Shown in pieces: positions 43,307-53,093 of a stretch of 64,000 bases of DNA. Position 1 is the first letter of the stretch; every line of letters starts with the position of its first letter. A program made the translations under genes and the position numbers. This stretch comes from Zwartia hollandica (GTDB taxonomy: Bacteria; Pseudomonadota; Gammaproteobacteria; Burkholderiales; Burkholderiaceae_B), in NCBI RefSeq assembly GCF_019923725.1, contig NZ_JAHXRI010000006.1, positions 558,001 through 622,000 of the forward strand, read 5' to 3'. The notes under the pieces were generated by a model, which was not told the DNA's origin, did no database searches, and saw only the letters and a program-made list of their open reading frames with translations.

Positions 43307-44391
43307 GCGCGGACCCCGTCGTCGTTGGCTTGCAGGCTTATGTCGTCGGCGGCGCTGTACGCGATGCCTTGCTCGGTCTGCCACATGGAGATCGGGATTG
43401 GGTTGTAGTGGGTGCAACACCCGAAGAGATGGTGAAGCGGGGGTTCATTCCTGTCGGAGGCGACTTTCCAGTTTTTTTACATCCCCAAACAAAAGAAGAA
43501 TATGCGCTTGCCAGAACGGAGCGTAAGTCTGGCCGTGGTTACAAAGGCTTCACGTTTTATACCGGCGTGGATGTCACGATCGAGGAAGATCTTCGTCGCC
43601 GTGATTTGACTGTGAACGCGATCGCACAGACCACGACAGGCGCGTTGATTGATCCCTTAAACGGTCAGGCGGATTTACAAGCACGTGTGTTTCGGCATGT
43701 CGGCGAGGCTTTTAAAGAGGACCCAGTTCGTATTTTGCGACTCGCCCGCTTTGCTGCGCGCTTTGTGGATTTCACTGTTGCACCCGAAACAATGGCGCTT
43801 TGTCGGGCGATGGTGGCCGAGGGTGAAGTGGATGCGTTAGTGCCCGAGCGTGTTTGGCAGGAGCTCTCGCGTGGATTGATGTGTGCGCAGCCTTCGCGCA
43901 TGGTGCAGGTATTGGACGATGCGGGAGTGTTGCCCAGAGTGCTGCCGCAGTGGCAGTCAAGTGAGCAGGTCCTTGCAGCGATCGATAGTTCAATGGCGCA
44001 TACGCTGCCGCTCGATGCGCGCTATGCCGTATTTTGCTTGAGTACGGAGGATCGTGCCGGTCTGTCGCGACAGTTACGTGCGCCGGGAGATTGCGCGGAC
44101 ATGGCGCGTCTTCTGCCGGTCGTGCTTGGGGCGTGTCAGGTCCAGCAGAGTGCAGAGTCTGTCTTGAGCCTTTTTGAGATTTGCGATGCGCTGCGTAAGC
44201 CCGAGCGCTTGCGTGCTTTGTTGCGTACTGCCACCGTCGTGGCTGATTTAAATATCGCGCAATGGGAAGCGCGCTTGACATGCGTCCTGGGTGTGGATGC
44301 AGGAAAGGCTGCACAACAGGCAAACCAACCTTCAGAGATCAAAGCGGCTGTGCGTCAGGCGAGACTCGGCGCGTTAGCGCGAGTGATCTGA
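43303..44391 (+). CDS. cca: CCA tRNA nucleotidyltransferase
   Basis: 362 residues with a GTG start overlapping the slt stop. The class II nucleotidyltransferase motif [26 protein letters not shown] is near residue 15, [12 protein letters not shown] and [14 protein letters not shown] follow. It adds or repairs the CCA end of tRNAs. The E. coli enzyme has an HD phosphohydrolase domain at the C-terminus and is about 410 residues; here the protein is shorter and I see no His-Asp metal motif, so it is probably nucleotidyltransferase only. Confidence 0.94.
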   Translation: MSADPVVVGLQAYVVGGAVRDALLGLPHGDRDWVVVGATPEEMVKRGFIPVGGDFPVFLHPQTKEEYALARTERKSGRGYKGFTFYTGVDVTIEEDLRRRDLTVNAIAQTTTGALIDPLNGQADLQARVFRHVGEAFKEDPVRILRLARFAARFVDFTVAPETMALCRAMVAEGEVDALVPERVWQELSRGLMCAQPSRMVQVLDDAGVLPRVLPQWQSSEQVLAAIDSSMAHTLPLDARYAVFCLSTEDRAGLSRQLRAPGDCADMARLLPVVLGACQVQQSAESVLSLFEICDALRKPERLRALLRTATVVADLNIAQWEARLTCVLGVDAGKAAQQANQPSEIKAAVRQARLGALARVI

Positions 44392-44415
44392 AACGTTGTC
44401 CCTCAAGATCAGCGC

Positions 44416-45636
44416 CTAAAGTGATCCGCGTCGATCGCCACGGACGAAGCCAATTAACGGATCGACGACTCCACGTCCAAGGGCGATGACTTTAAATAGC
44501 TCGCCCATTTCCGCTTCAGAAATCAGTTTTTGTACGGCCCCGTTGGTTTGGGCCCGTAACTGTTCGGACTCGGGTGCGTAGGCAGCGAGAATGTCAGCTA
44601 AGCCGGCATTCAATAGAAAACGCGCCTGGGAGGTATAGCCCAGCACGTCGAGCCCTGCGGTCTGTGCAGCGTGCGCAACGGCGGTGAAGTCCACGTGCGC
44701 AGTGATGTCCTGCAGGCCAGGAGCAAGAAAGACATCATCGTGTGCCCGGTGCTGGATGTGACACATCAACGTGCCCCGGTGTCGCTGCGGGTGGTAGTAC
44801 TCGTGACGCGGAAAACCATAGTCGATCAAGAGTGCTGCACCTCGCGTCAACCATGCGCCTAGATTGTTGATCCAGGCTTCGGCTTGTAGATTGATCTCCG
44901 AGCGGTAGTCCGGCAAAGCGGGCATCCGGTTTTGCATGACATGCGTAAGAGTGTCGGATGCAGGACGGTCTTCAAACATAAAGTCTTGCGCTAGACTCTC
45001 TGACGCCGCACTCCCGGACGCGGTATTCCTTGATGCTGTCGACTTCACGCCGCGAAGCTGTAAGGCACCTTCTTCGGTCCAGCGAAATACCTCGACGGGC
45101 ATGGCATCTAGCACTTCATTAGCAACCACGCAGCCTGCAAAGTGTTCGGGAGCGCGCTCGAGCCATTGCACGCGAGTACCCCAGCGAGAAAGCCGCTCTT
45201 GTTGTCTGTGTTTGAGGTCTGCCGACACTTCAAGAATGAAGTAGTCAACGATAAGGCCCTGTGCGTCAAGTGCTTCGAGGATGTCTTGCGCTAGCGCACC
45301 GCTGCCTGCCCCGAATTCGAGTACGTGCGCAGTGTTGGTTTGCTTCAATACCTCAGCGATTTGTCTGGTGAGTGTCTGACCAAATAACGGAGTGAGTTGG
45401 GGTGCGGTAACAAAATCGCCACTTAAGTGCGTTGTAGCATTTGCTTGGCTGTCTGCGAGTTTGGTGTTGCCCGCTGCGTAATAGCCTAAGCCTGGCGCAT
45501 ACAGCACATGGTGCATCCATTCGCTAAACGGTATCCAGCCACCTGCTTTGGCGATCTGTTGATGCAAAAAAGCGCTGACGCGCTGGCTGTGGGCCATCGC
45601 ATCAGCGCTTACCGAAATGGATGGTTCGGTTTGCAC
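44416..45636 (-). CDS. MidA/NDUFAF7-like SAM-dependent methyltransferase
   Basis: 406 residues. Family landmarks are PFSEWMHHVLYAPGLGYYAAG, GDFVTAPQLTPLFGQTLTRQI, the SAM motif VLEFGAGSGALAQDIL, VVANEVLDAMPVEVF and DYGFPRHEYYHPQRHRGTL. The mitochondrial relative methylates an arginine of respiratory complex I; bacterial targets are not established. It may help complex I assembly here. It lies downstream of the helicase gene on the same strand (37-base gap) and converges with cca. Confidence 0.88.
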   Translation of the reverse strand: MQTEPSISVSADAMAHSQRVSAFLHQQIAKAGGWIPFSEWMHHVLYAPGLGYYAAGNTKLADSQANATTHLSGDFVTAPQLTPLFGQTLTRQIAEVLKQTNTAHVLEFGAGSGALAQDILEALDAQGLIVDYFILEVSADLKHRQQERLSRWGTRVQWLERAPEHFAGCVVANEVLDAMPVEVFRWTEEGALQLRGVKSTASRNTASGSAASESLAQDFMFEDRPASDTLTHVMQNRMPALPDYRSEINLQAEAWINNLGAWLTRGAALLIDYGFPRHEYYHPQRHRGTLMCHIQHRAHDDVFLAPGLQDITAHVDFTAVAHAAQTAGLDVLGYTSQARFLLNAGLADILAAYAPESEQLRAQTNGAVQKLISEAEMGELFKVIALGRGVVDPLIGFVRGDRRGSL

Positions 45637-45673
45637 TGCTGATCGTCTTTAAAGCGTTGTTTAGCGCGCCGCT

Positions 45674-47485
45674 TTAACGGCGACCGCCGTCAAAGTTAAA
45701 GCCGCGGCGTGCACCGGCTGCGGCACGTGGTGCGCCTGGGCGCGGTGCGCCAGAGCGTGCTGGACCGTCGCCGCGAGGAGCGAAGGTTTTGCCACTAGGT
45801 GCAGCGGCGCGAGGTGCGAAATCACGCGCTGGGCGCGCTGACTTACCTGCGTAGGCAGGGCGGTCTGATGGGGCGCGATCAGCGCGTGGGCTGGCGTATG
45901 GATTGTCGCTACGGGCACGTTCGCTGCTAAAAGGCTTGTCGCCACGCGGCGCGAAGGCAGGCTTGTCACCGCGCGGTGCAAAGTTGCGCTCGCGGTCACC
46001 ACCGAAAGGACGATCACTGCGTGGGGAGTCACCGCGAGGAGCATCACCACGTGGGGCAAAAGCAGGCTTGTCGCCGCGCGGAGCAAACGCTGGACGATCA
46101 CCGCGTGGCGCAAAAGTGCGCTCGCGATCACCAAACGGCTTGTCACCGCGAGGTGCGTAGGCTGGCTTGTCACTGCGTGCTGCGAAAGCAGGCTTGTCGC
46201 CACGCGGCACAAAAGCACGTGGCTCACGTGGGCTGTAACGGTCGGCGCTACTGCCGAAACGATCGCCGCTTCGGTCGTTGCTCCAGCGGCCACCTTTTTT
46301 CCCACCGGCACCACGCGAAGCGCCCTCTGGGCGTGAGCTTGGTGTGCGTTGTGGCTCGAGCCCGGCGATCACGTCTGACTGAATAGTGTATCCAATAAAG
46401 TGCTCGATACGACGCACTTTGTGGCGCTCGCTGTGGACAGCTAACGTAAAGGCGGAGCCATCACGTCCTGCACGTCCGGTACGACCAGTGCGGTGAATAT
46501 AGTCTTCTGGCTGCATGGGCAAGTCGTAGTTAATGACATGACTGATGCCCTGAACGTCGATGCCGCGTGCAGCTACGTCGGTCGCGACTAATACACGTAC
46601 CCGTCCATCCTGAACTTCAGAAATCGTGCGTGAGCGTTGGCGCTGGTTCATGTCGCCATGCAGTGCCATCACCGAAAAACCTGTGTCGGTAAGGTGCTCG
46701 GCCAAGTCATCCGCGCCACGCTTAGTGGCGGTGAAGACAATCGCCTGATCCATTGAGGCATCGCGCAACAAGTGATCGAGCAGGCGGAGTTTGTGACCTG
46801 AGTCGTCCGCGTAAAGCAGACTTTGCGTGATGTTTGCATGACGATCGGACTGACCAGCCATTTCAATACGCTGCGGATCGCGCATCATGCGAGCGGCGAG
46901 TTTTGCAACGGTGCCGTCAAGCGTGGCCGAGAACAACAGTGTCTGACGCGACTCTGGGCAACGATCGACGATCGTGTTGATATCATCGATAAAGCCCATA
47001 TCGAGCATGCGATCGGCTTCGTCGAGTACAAGCGTGTGTACGGTAGATAAGTCGACACGTCGTGCTTGCAGGTGATCGAGCAGGCGGCCTGGTGTGGCAA
47101 CCAGCACATCGACGCGACGTGAAAGTGCTTTGAGCTGTGCGCCGTAGGGCATGCCGCCAACCACAGTGGCTACACGCAGATCGTCGAGGTTGCTGCCGTA
47201 CATCTCAGTGGCTTCGCTAACTTGCAGAGCGAGTTCACGAGTCGGGGTCAGCACCAGCACTTGTACGCCACGGCCTTTGTTGGCGGGCTTGTGGGCGATA
47301 CGGTTCAGAGCAGGCAACATGAAGGCAGCAGTCTTGCCGCTACCTGTTTGCGCCGAAACCATCAGATCGGCACCGGCGAGTGCAGCAGGAATTGCCGACA
47401 TCTGAACGGGCGTAGGCGTGGTGAAACCGGTACGTTCAATGGAAGATAACAAAGCGGGGGCTAGCCCCAACGAATCGAAGGACAT
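45674..47485 (-). CDS. rhlE: DEAD-box RNA helicase with long repetitive C-terminus (RhlE type)
   Basis: 603 residues from ATG 47485, with AAAAGGAAAG just before it. Helicase motifs: Q motif FTTPTPVQMSAIP, AQTGSGKT, PTRELA, DEAD (LDEADRML), SAT, and HRTGRTGRAG. The core ends near residue 385. The remaining ~215 residues are basic and disordered, built of variants of FAPRGDKPA and RSDRPFG, likely an RNA-binding tail. Helicases of this group remodel structured RNA and help ribosome assembly or RNA decay, particularly in the cold. The leader is about 270 nt and can pair with its ribosome site (see 47486-47801). Confidence 0.92.
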   Translation of the reverse strand: MSFDSLGLAPALLSSIERTGFTTPTPVQMSAIPAALAGADLMVSAQTGSGKTAAFMLPALNRIAHKPANKGRGVQVLVLTPTRELALQVSEATEMYGSNLDDLRVATVVGGMPYGAQLKALSRRVDVLVATPGRLLDHLQARRVDLSTVHTLVLDEADRMLDMGFIDDINTIVDRCPESRQTLLFSATLDGTVAKLAARMMRDPQRIEMAGQSDRHANITQSLLYADDSGHKLRLLDHLLRDASMDQAIVFTATKRGADDLAEHLTDTGFSVMALHGDMNQRQRSRTISEVQDGRVRVLVATDVAARGIDVQGISHVINYDLPMQPEDYIHRTGRTGRAGRDGSAFTLAVHSERHKVRRIEHFIGYTIQSDVIAGLEPQRTPSSRPEGASRGAGGKKGGRWSNDRSGDRFGSSADRYSPREPRAFVPRGDKPAFAARSDKPAYAPRGDKPFGDRERTFAPRGDRPAFAPRGDKPAFAPRGDAPRGDSPRSDRPFGGDRERNFAPRGDKPAFAPRGDKPFSSERARSDNPYASPRADRAPSDRPAYAGKSARPARDFAPRAAAPSGKTFAPRGDGPARSGAPRPGAPRAAAGARRGFNFDGGRR

Positions 47486-47801
47486 GACTTTCCTTTTGGC
47501 CAGATAGTGGCCATTTGACGCAGCCCGGATATTGTTTGACCGGCGGTAGTCGGTTGAATCGAGCATCGTGCCGACCGAATCAACCGAACGTCTGGGCTAG
47601 AGATCCATCTATCTGGATCACACTTGCTGCCCACGAAAGGAAAGGAGGTCAGGAATCGATGATGTGTGGTCAGTGACCAGTTTTTGCCTGTTACGACTAG
47701 AAGTCAGAGGTTGGCAATGCTGTCCGTAGACCGCTGCAAATTTGTGCAGTGCCAGAATACTAACCTATTTTTTAGGGTGGGTAAACCCTTTATTTTAAAA
47801 T
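47486..47801 (-). promoter_or_regulatory. Long leader region of the helicase gene
   Basis: 316 bases without a gene between ung and rhlE. Apart from the promoter candidate at 47757-47785 it contains CTTTCCTTT (minus strand, 47644-47636), perfectly complementary over nine bases to AAAGGAAAG at the ribosome site (47496-47488). If transcription begins near 47750 this helix could hide the start region of rhlE. No other gene or repeat is seen. Confidence 0.45.
47757..47785 (-). promoter_or_regulatory. Candidate promoter of rhlE
   Basis: On the minus strand TTTACC (47785-47780) and TAGTAT (47762-47757) each match four of six consensus bases and are separated by exactly 17 bases. The leader to ATG 47485 would be about 265 nt. 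Confidence 0.35.
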
Positions 47802-48539
47802 TTATACTCTCCAGTCAATAACTTGCAGATTTTGTTGCGAAAGCCACCTATTTGCCCGCTTGAAATGAGCACATCCTACAAAAGGGACAGGCCCGCGTCT
47901 TGCGGATAGGGGTGAGGGGTGGTTGGCACTCAAAATCAGGTGCCTGCCCTGATCTGCAATGAGACTCTGCTTTGCTTGCGCGTGTGCGCCCCACAGCAGG
48001 AAGACTTTTGGGGTGCTGTCGCAGGCTACATGCCGAATCAGACAATCTGTGATGGTTTCCCAGCCAAGACGGGAATGCGACGCAGGCTGACCATCTTCGA
48101 CGGTCAGCGCGGTGTTTAGCAGCAACACACCTTGCTCGGTCCAGCGTGACAAGTCATTGCGTTGCAGATTTGAGGCCAGCGTCAGGATGCTGTTGTCAGT
48201 CGGGTAGTCGGACTCGACTTCTGCAAGGATGTTGCGCAGGCTAGGCGGACGCTTAAAGCCGTCCGGAACGGAAAACGCCAAGCCTTGTGCCTGACCGGCA
48301 CCGTGATACGGGTCTTGTCCGAGAATGACCACTTTCACATCTTGGGGTTGCAAAGCTTGCAGCGCGCGAAAAGGTGCGGCGGGATAAATCACGGCACCTT
48401 GCGCGAGTCGCTCGGACAGAAATACTGAAACCTGTTCAAGCGCCTGTCGCACGGGCGCTGCTTGCAGCGCTTCTTGCCACGACGCCCCGAGTGCGCCGAC
48501 AGCCTTTGAAAGCGATGGGTTGGTAAGTCGGTTATCCAA
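47802..48539 (-). CDS. ung: Uracil-DNA glycosylase
   Basis: 245 residues if started at TTG 48539, which overlaps the HIT gene stop by eight bases and gives the usual family length; the longer open frame lies over the HIT gene. Motifs: GQDPYHGAGQAQGLAFSV with the catalytic Asp, LLLNTALTVEDGQPASH and the loop NHPSPLSARRG (a leucine-to-proline-rich HPSPLS loop). It removes uracil from DNA. The start codon is uncertain, since no ATG is available before the conserved core; translational coupling to the HIT gene is likely. Confidence 0.93.
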   Translation of the reverse strand: MDNRLTNPSLSKAVGALGASWQEALQAAPVRQALEQVSVFLSERLAQGAVIYPAAPFRALQALQPQDVKVVILGQDPYHGAGQAQGLAFSVPDGFKRPPSLRNILAEVESDYPTDNSILTLASNLQRNDLSRWTEQGVLLLNTALTVEDGQPASHSRLGWETITDCLIRHVACDSTPKVFLLWGAHAQAKQSLIADQGRHLILSANHPSPLSARRGPVPFVGCAHFKRANRWLSQQNLQVIDWRV

Positions 48540-48984
48540 GGGCCTGTTGCAGCGCTGCGTGATAGGCAGGTATGCGTGTAAGGATGTTTGTCTTGCGTGC
48601 TTCAAGTGCGGCTTGTGTGCGCACATCATGCTCGGGCGTTGCGGCCCAAACCGGTGCAGGGAAGTGGAGATCGTCATTCCAGCGTGGGATGATGTGCCAA
48701 TGCAAATGGGGCACAACGTTGCCGAACGCTGCCAGGTTAATTTTGTCTGGATGCAGAAGCTTGCGCTGAATCGACTCAACTAAGAACACCGCACGCATCA
48801 AGGCGCTTTGTTCCTCTGCGTCCAGGTCTGTCATCTCAATCACGTGCTTGGTCCAGACCACACGTGTGAAGCCAGGGTAGGCTGCGTCTGCGGCGTCAAT
48901 CACGCGAAACTGCGGCCCCTGCCAAAGCAATATTCCACCCGCGGTTTGGCAAAGTGGGCAACCTGCAAGGAGCGCATGTTCCAT
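48532..48984 (-). CDS. HIT family protein
   Basis: 150 residues. The histidine triad is HLHWHIIP (VVPHLHWHIIPRW, about residue 91-103). An N-terminal CPLC pair (LAGCPLCQTAGG) resembles the zinc site of some HIT proteins. HIT enzymes hydrolyse nucleotide phosphoramidates or dinucleoside polyphosphates. The gene lies 19 bases after trpC and overlaps ung. Confidence 0.92.
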   Translation of the reverse strand: MEHALLAGCPLCQTAGGILLWQGPQFRVIDAADAAYPGFTRVVWTKHVIEMTDLDAEEQSALMRAVFLVESIQRKLLHPDKINLAAFGNVVPHLHWHIIPRWNDDLHFPAPVWAATPEHDVRTQAALEARKTNILTRIPAYHAALQQALG

Positions 48985-49003
48985 GACCTTTTACGCTGCT
49001 TAG

Positions 49004-49792
49004 TTAGGTAAACAGTCGTGCAAGTTCAACGCCGGGATCGGGCGCGCGCATGAAGGCCTCGCCCACCAAGAAAGCGTGCACATCGTGTTCACGCATTTTT
49101 TTGACATCGGCGGGTTGCAAGATGCCACTCTCGGTGACAACGCGCTTATCTGCGGGAATGCGTGCAAGCAGATCAATGGTTGTCTGCAGCGAGGTTTCAA
49201 ACGTGCGCAAGTTGCGGTTATTGATACCGAGCAAAGAGGTGTTTAGATCCAAGGCGATTTCAAGCTCTTGTGCGTCGTGCACTTCGACGAGAACGTCCAT
49301 GCCGAGCTCGAAGGCGCAGGCCTCAAACTCACTCAATTGGGTAGGGGTCAAGGCCGAGACGATGAGCAAAATACAGTCGGCGCCCATCGCGCGTGCAGCG
49401 ATGATTTGGTAGGGGTCAACCATGAAGTCTTTACGCAGTACGGGTAGCGCGCAGGCTGCGCGCGCCTGGCGCAGATACTCGTCCGCACCTTGAAAAAACT
49501 GAACATCGGTTAGGACAGACAAACAGGCCGCACCGTGCGTGGCGTACGACACGGCGATCTCGGCAGGTTGGAAATTCTCGCGCAATATGCCTTTAGAAGG
49601 CGATGCCTTTTTCACTTCGGCAATCACACCTGGCCGGCCCGCTTCGATTTTTTGCTCAATCGCTTGGGCAAAGCCACGGATATCTTGGCGCGCTTTAGCG
49701 GCTTTGAGTAGTTCTGCCTCGCTCACGCGCGCGCGGTCTGCTGCGACTTCTTGGGCTTTGACGGCAAGGATTTTGTTGAGGATGTCGCTCAT
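49004..49792 (-). CDS. trpC: Indole-3-glycerol phosphate synthase
   Basis: 262 residues from ATG 49792, which overlaps the trpD stop by four bases. [64 protein letters not shown] and VTESGI are the TIM-barrel motifs of the family. It converts CdRP to indole-3-glycerol phosphate. The protein lacks the fused TrpF of E. coli. It is the last gene of the trpEGDC operon. Confidence 0.96.
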   Translation of the reverse strand: MSDILNKILAVKAQEVAADRARVSEAELLKAAKARQDIRGFAQAIEQKIEAGRPGVIAEVKKASPSKGILRENFQPAEIAVSYATHGAACLSVLTDVQFFQGADEYLRQARAACALPVLRKDFMVDPYQIIAARAMGADCILLIVSALTPTQLSEFEACAFELGMDVLVEVHDAQELEIALDLNTSLLGINNRNLRTFETSLQTTIDLLARIPADKRVVTESGILQPADVKKMREHDVHAFLVGEAFMRAPDPGVELARLFT

Positions 49793-50817
49793 GCTGCAAA
49801 TTTCCGGGTGTGGGCACAAAAGGCTTCGAGCTTGGCGCGTGCGGCACCGCTTGCAATCGTCTCGAAGGCCATATCGACGCCTTGTTTAATTGTAGCGGCG
49901 TGGTTGCCGACATAAATCGCCAGACCCGCATTGTAGGCAACGATATCGCGCGCCGTGCCAGGCTTGTTATCCAGCGCCTCAAGCACACAAGCGCGAGATT
50001 CTTCTTTGCTGTTGACCCGAATGCCGCGCGTTGACACCATGTTCAAGCCGAAGTCCTCGGGGTGAATCTCGTATTCGCTGATGACGCCATCTTTGAGTTC
50101 ACCCACTAGGGTGCCTGCACCTAGCGACGCTTCATCTAGACCGTCTTTGCCATGCACGATCATCACGTGACGTGAGCCAAGCAACTGCAGCACACGCACC
50201 TGAATGCCCACTAGATCTGGATGAAACACTCCCATCAGTTGGTTAGCTGCGCTCGCGGGGTTGGTCAGTGGTCCAAGAATATTAAAGATCGTGCGCACGC
50301 CGAGCTCTTTGCGAATCGGTGCAATGTTTTTCATCGCGCCGTGATGCGCTTGTGCAAACATGAAGCCAATGCCTGTCTGTTCAATACATTCTGCAATCTG
50401 CTCTGGCGTTAATGCCAGATTGGCACCGAGTGCCTCGAGCACATCGGCACTGCCAGAAGATGATGAAGCACTGCGACCACCATGCTTTGCAATGGGGACG
50501 CCGGCGGCCGCTGCAACAAACATTGCCGTTGTTGAGATATTAAAGGTGTTGCTACCGTCACCACCCGTGCCGCACATGTCGACCATGTCTTGCGGGTTGG
50601 AGATCTTTACGGGTGTTGCAAATTCGCGCATCACTTGCGCTGCAGCTGTAATTTCACCAACGGTTTCTTTCTTGACGCGCAAGCCCATGAGGAGTGCCGC
50701 TGCGATTGTTGGCGACATTTCGCCACGCATCAGCATGCGCATCAAGTGCAACATTTCGTCGTGAAAAATCTCACGATGTTCGATGCAACGATGTAGCGCT
50801 TGACTGGGAGTAATCAT
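49789..50817 (-). CDS. trpD: Anthranilate phosphoribosyltransferase
   Basis: 342 residues. [18 protein letters not shown] (phosphate and ribose site), [21 protein letters not shown] and [12 protein letters not shown] are typical. It joins anthranilate and PRPP. It starts two bases after trpG and overlaps trpC by four bases; it is a separate gene, not fused to the amidotransferase. Confidence 0.97.
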   Translation of the reverse strand: MITPSQALHRCIEHREIFHDEMLHLMRMLMRGEMSPTIAAALLMGLRVKKETVGEITAAAQVMREFATPVKISNPQDMVDMCGTGGDGSNTFNISTTAMFVAAAAGVPIAKHGGRSASSSSGSADVLEALGANLALTPEQIAECIEQTGIGFMFAQAHHGAMKNIAPIRKELGVRTIFNILGPLTNPASAANQLMGVFHPDLVGIQVRVLQLLGSRHVMIVHGKDGLDEASLGAGTLVGELKDGVISEYEIHPEDFGLNMVSTRGIRVNSKEESRACVLEALDNKPGTARDIVAYNAGLAIYVGNHAATIKQGVDMAFETIASGAARAKLEAFCAHTRKFAA

Positions 50818-50819
50818 GC

Positions 50820-51404
50820 TTAGGCTCCGTAGTTGGCTGAACCGAGATCAATAAAATTGCGCAACATGGCGTGGCCGTGTTCACTCAAAATCGACTCTGG
50901 ATGAAACTGAACGCCATAAATTGGCAGCGTTTTATGGCGCACGCCCATGATCTCACCATCGGCTGTCTGCGCGGTGATTGCCAGGCAGTCGGGAATCGTT
51001 GCGCGCTCAATCGCGAGCGAGTGGTAGCGAATCACGGTGAAAGGCGAGGGCAGACCCTTGAATACGTCGGAGCCTGTGTGTGTGATCTCAGAGGTTTTGC
51101 CGTGCATGATTTGCTGGGCGCGCACAATTTTTCCGCCAAATGCAGCACCAATCGCCTGATGGCCAAGACACACGCCTAATAACGGCACTTTGCCTGCATA
51201 ACGCTTGATGACATCGATCGAAATCCCAGCTTCCGCAGGCGAGCAAGGTCCGGGCGAAATACAAATATGGTCCGGCCGTAATGCGTCGATTTCCTCAAGC
51301 GAGATCTGGTCGTTGCGATGCACGCGAACATCTTGTCCGAGCTCACCAAAATATTGCACTAGGTTGTAGGTGAAGGAATCGTAGTTGTCGATCATCAGCA
51401 GCAT
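50820..51404 (-). CDS. trpG: Anthranilate synthase component II (glutamine amidotransferase)
   Basis: 194 residues. Class I amidotransferase triad: Cys in [12 protein letters not shown], His and Glu in [29 protein letters not shown] opens the protein. It supplies ammonia to TrpE and may also serve 4-amino-4-deoxychorismate synthase for folate, as in many bacteria. It is 21 bases downstream of trpE. Confidence 0.96.
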   Translation of the reverse strand: MLLMIDNYDSFTYNLVQYFGELGQDVRVHRNDQISLEEIDALRPDHICISPGPCSPAEAGISIDVIKRYAGKVPLLGVCLGHQAIGAAFGGKIVRAQQIMHGKTSEITHTGSDVFKGLPSPFTVIRYHSLAIERATIPDCLAITAQTADGEIMGVRHKTLPIYGVQFHPESILSEHGHAMLRNFIDLGSANYGA

Positions 51405-51425
51405 GTCGGTATCCTGTTTGCCTAA

Positions 51426-52964
51426 TTAGAACGGTTGGTCAAGACCGTTTTGCACTTGTTCTGCAGCGCGCAATACCGCGCGTGCCTTTGCTTCGGTTTC
51501 GAGCCACTCCATTTCTGGGTCCGAATCGGCCACGATGCCGGCCGCCGCTTGCACGTACAGCATGCCGTCTTTGATGATTCCGGTACGGATCGCGATTGCG
51601 ACATCCATTTCGCCGCCATAGCTTAGGTATCCTGCTGCACCACCGTAGATGCCGCGACGCACGGGTTCGAGTTCATCAATCATTTGCATGGCACGCACTT
51701 TTGGTGCGCCGGTTAAGGTCCCCGCTGGGAACGAGGCGCGCAATACATCCATATTGCTCATGCCAGGCTCAAGAGTGCCTGTGACATTTGATACTAGGTG
51801 CATCACGTGGGAATAGCGCTCAATCACCATCGTGTCTGTCACTTCGACTGAACCGATTTTGGCCACACGACCAACATCATTGCGCGCGAGGTCAATCAAC
51901 ATCACGTGCTCGGCGCGCTCTTTCGGATCGGCCAGCAGTTCCGCAGCGAGTGCGGCATCTTCTTCCGGCGTACCGCCACGCTTGCGTGTGCCCGCCAGAG
52001 GACGAATCGTGATGCAGGTTTCGGGTGCCTGACCCATAGGCGCGCCCTCGGGTAAGGGGATTGCCTCTTGGCGCACCAGAATTTCGGGAGATGCACCCAC
52101 CACTTGGAAGTCACCGAAGTTCCAGAAGTACATGTAGGGCGATGGGTTTAGCGAGCGCAGTGCTCGATACAGCGACAACGGCGAGTCACTGAAAGGCTTG
52201 GTGATCACCTGACCCACTTGCACCTGCATGAGATCGCCTGCAGCGATGTACTCTTTGGCACGACGTACGGCGGCCAAGTAGTCTGCTTTGGCAAAGCTGC
52301 GTTGCTCTTTTGTTGCCACGCTTGAGTGGCTATAAGGGATTTCTACCGGTTTGCGTAACCGGATGCGCAAGTCTTTCAGACGTTGTTGCGCTCGATTGAA
52401 GGCTTCTGGCTCTGACGGATCGGCGTAGACCATCAGGTAAATACGGCCAGCCAAGTTGTCGACAATGACGAGCTCGTCGGTTTGTAGCAACAAAATATCA
52501 GGTGGGCCTTCACCCATTCCCGCCGGGTATGGTTTTGCGGCTGGACCTAGTTTTGGTTCAATATGTCGAACAGTGTCGTAGCCGAAGTATCCGGCCAGTC
52601 CACCCGCAAACCTGGGCATGCCAGGACGCAAGGCCACTTTAAAGCGTGCCTGGTAGTCCGAGATGAAGCGTAAGGGGTCGCCCTCGTAAGTTTCAACGAC
52701 CTTGTCATCACGCAAGACGGTCGTCGTCGTACCGCGCGCTTGAATCACGTTGCGCGCGGGCAGGCCGATGAATGAGTACCGACCGAAACGTTCGCCACCC
52801 ACAACGGACTCGAGCAAGCATGAGTTTTTGCCGTTCTGCGGCCCGCTGTGCGCAAGCTTCAGGTAGATGCCAAGGGGCGTGTCAAGATCCGCGTAGGTCT
52901 CTGCAACCAACGGGATGCGGTTATAGCCTTGTGCCGCGAGGGCTTTGAATTCGAGTTCAGTCAT
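51426..52964 (-). CDS. trpE: Anthranilate synthase component I
   Basis: 512 residues. The tryptophan-feedback motif LLES (SCLLESVVGG) is near residue 50, and the chorismate-binding domain carries IRPLAGTRKRGGTPEED, DLARNDVGRVAKIGSV, SFPAGTLTGAPKVRAM and GGAAGYLSYGGEMDVAIAIRT. It makes anthranilate from chorismate with TrpG. It is preceded by an attenuator with a tryptophan-rich leader peptide (53008-53165), so both feedback inhibition and attenuation are expected. Confidence 0.97.
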   Translation of the reverse strand: MTELEFKALAAQGYNRIPLVAETYADLDTPLGIYLKLAHSGPQNGKNSCLLESVVGGERFGRYSFIGLPARNVIQARGTTTTVLRDDKVVETYEGDPLRFISDYQARFKVALRPGMPRFAGGLAGYFGYDTVRHIEPKLGPAAKPYPAGMGEGPPDILLLQTDELVIVDNLAGRIYLMVYADPSEPEAFNRAQQRLKDLRIRLRKPVEIPYSHSSVATKEQRSFAKADYLAAVRRAKEYIAAGDLMQVQVGQVITKPFSDSPLSLYRALRSLNPSPYMYFWNFGDFQVVGASPEILVRQEAIPLPEGAPMGQAPETCITIRPLAGTRKRGGTPEEDAALAAELLADPKERAEHVMLIDLARNDVGRVAKIGSVEVTDTMVIERYSHVMHLVSNVTGTLEPGMSNMDVLRASFPAGTLTGAPKVRAMQMIDELEPVRRGIYGGAAGYLSYGGEMDVAIAIRTGIIKDGMLYVQAAAGIVADSDPEMEWLETEAKARAVLRAAEQVQNGLDQPF

Positions 52965-53007
52965 CTGTTTAGGCGGTTCTCGCAGTTAGCAGACCGGGGT
53001 AAGCAAT

Positions 53008-53038
53008 AAAAAAAGCCCGGCCATGGTTGGACGGGCTT
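53008..53038 (-). terminator. trp operon attenuator terminator
   Basis: On the minus strand AAGCCCG (53038-53032) pairs with CGGGCTT (53019-53013) around a 12-nt loop with an inner CCA/TGG pairing, followed by a T run. It stands between the leader peptide stop (53094) and trpE (52964). GCCAAC (53055 region) is complementary to the GTTGGT of the leader Trp codons and could serve as the alternative pairing segment; the full 1:2/2:3 scheme needs folding. Confidence 0.82.
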
Positions 53039-53093
53039 GGTTTGTACTGTTGGCTGTTCGCTTATCGCGATTAAGCCGGACTTTGACGCACCG

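Noticed and set aside
45900-46200. Closely spaced direct repeats resembling a CRISPR array
   Set aside because: Spacing is short and irregular, and the repeats are in-frame codons of the helicase tail; there are no cas genes.
45661-46314. Long repetitive frames on both strands across the helicase C-terminus
   Set aside because: They are shadows of the repeated RhlE tail; only the frame continuous with the helicase core has conserved motifs.
47659-47676. Five-codon plus-strand ORF after a strong AAGGAGGT site
   Set aside because: Too short, on the strand opposite the flanking genes; the AAGGAGGT is better read as the complement of a minus-strand pyrimidine run.
48540-48779. Extended N-terminus for uracil-DNA glycosylase
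   Set aside because: It lies wholly inside the HIT gene in another frame and has no glycosylase-like sequence.
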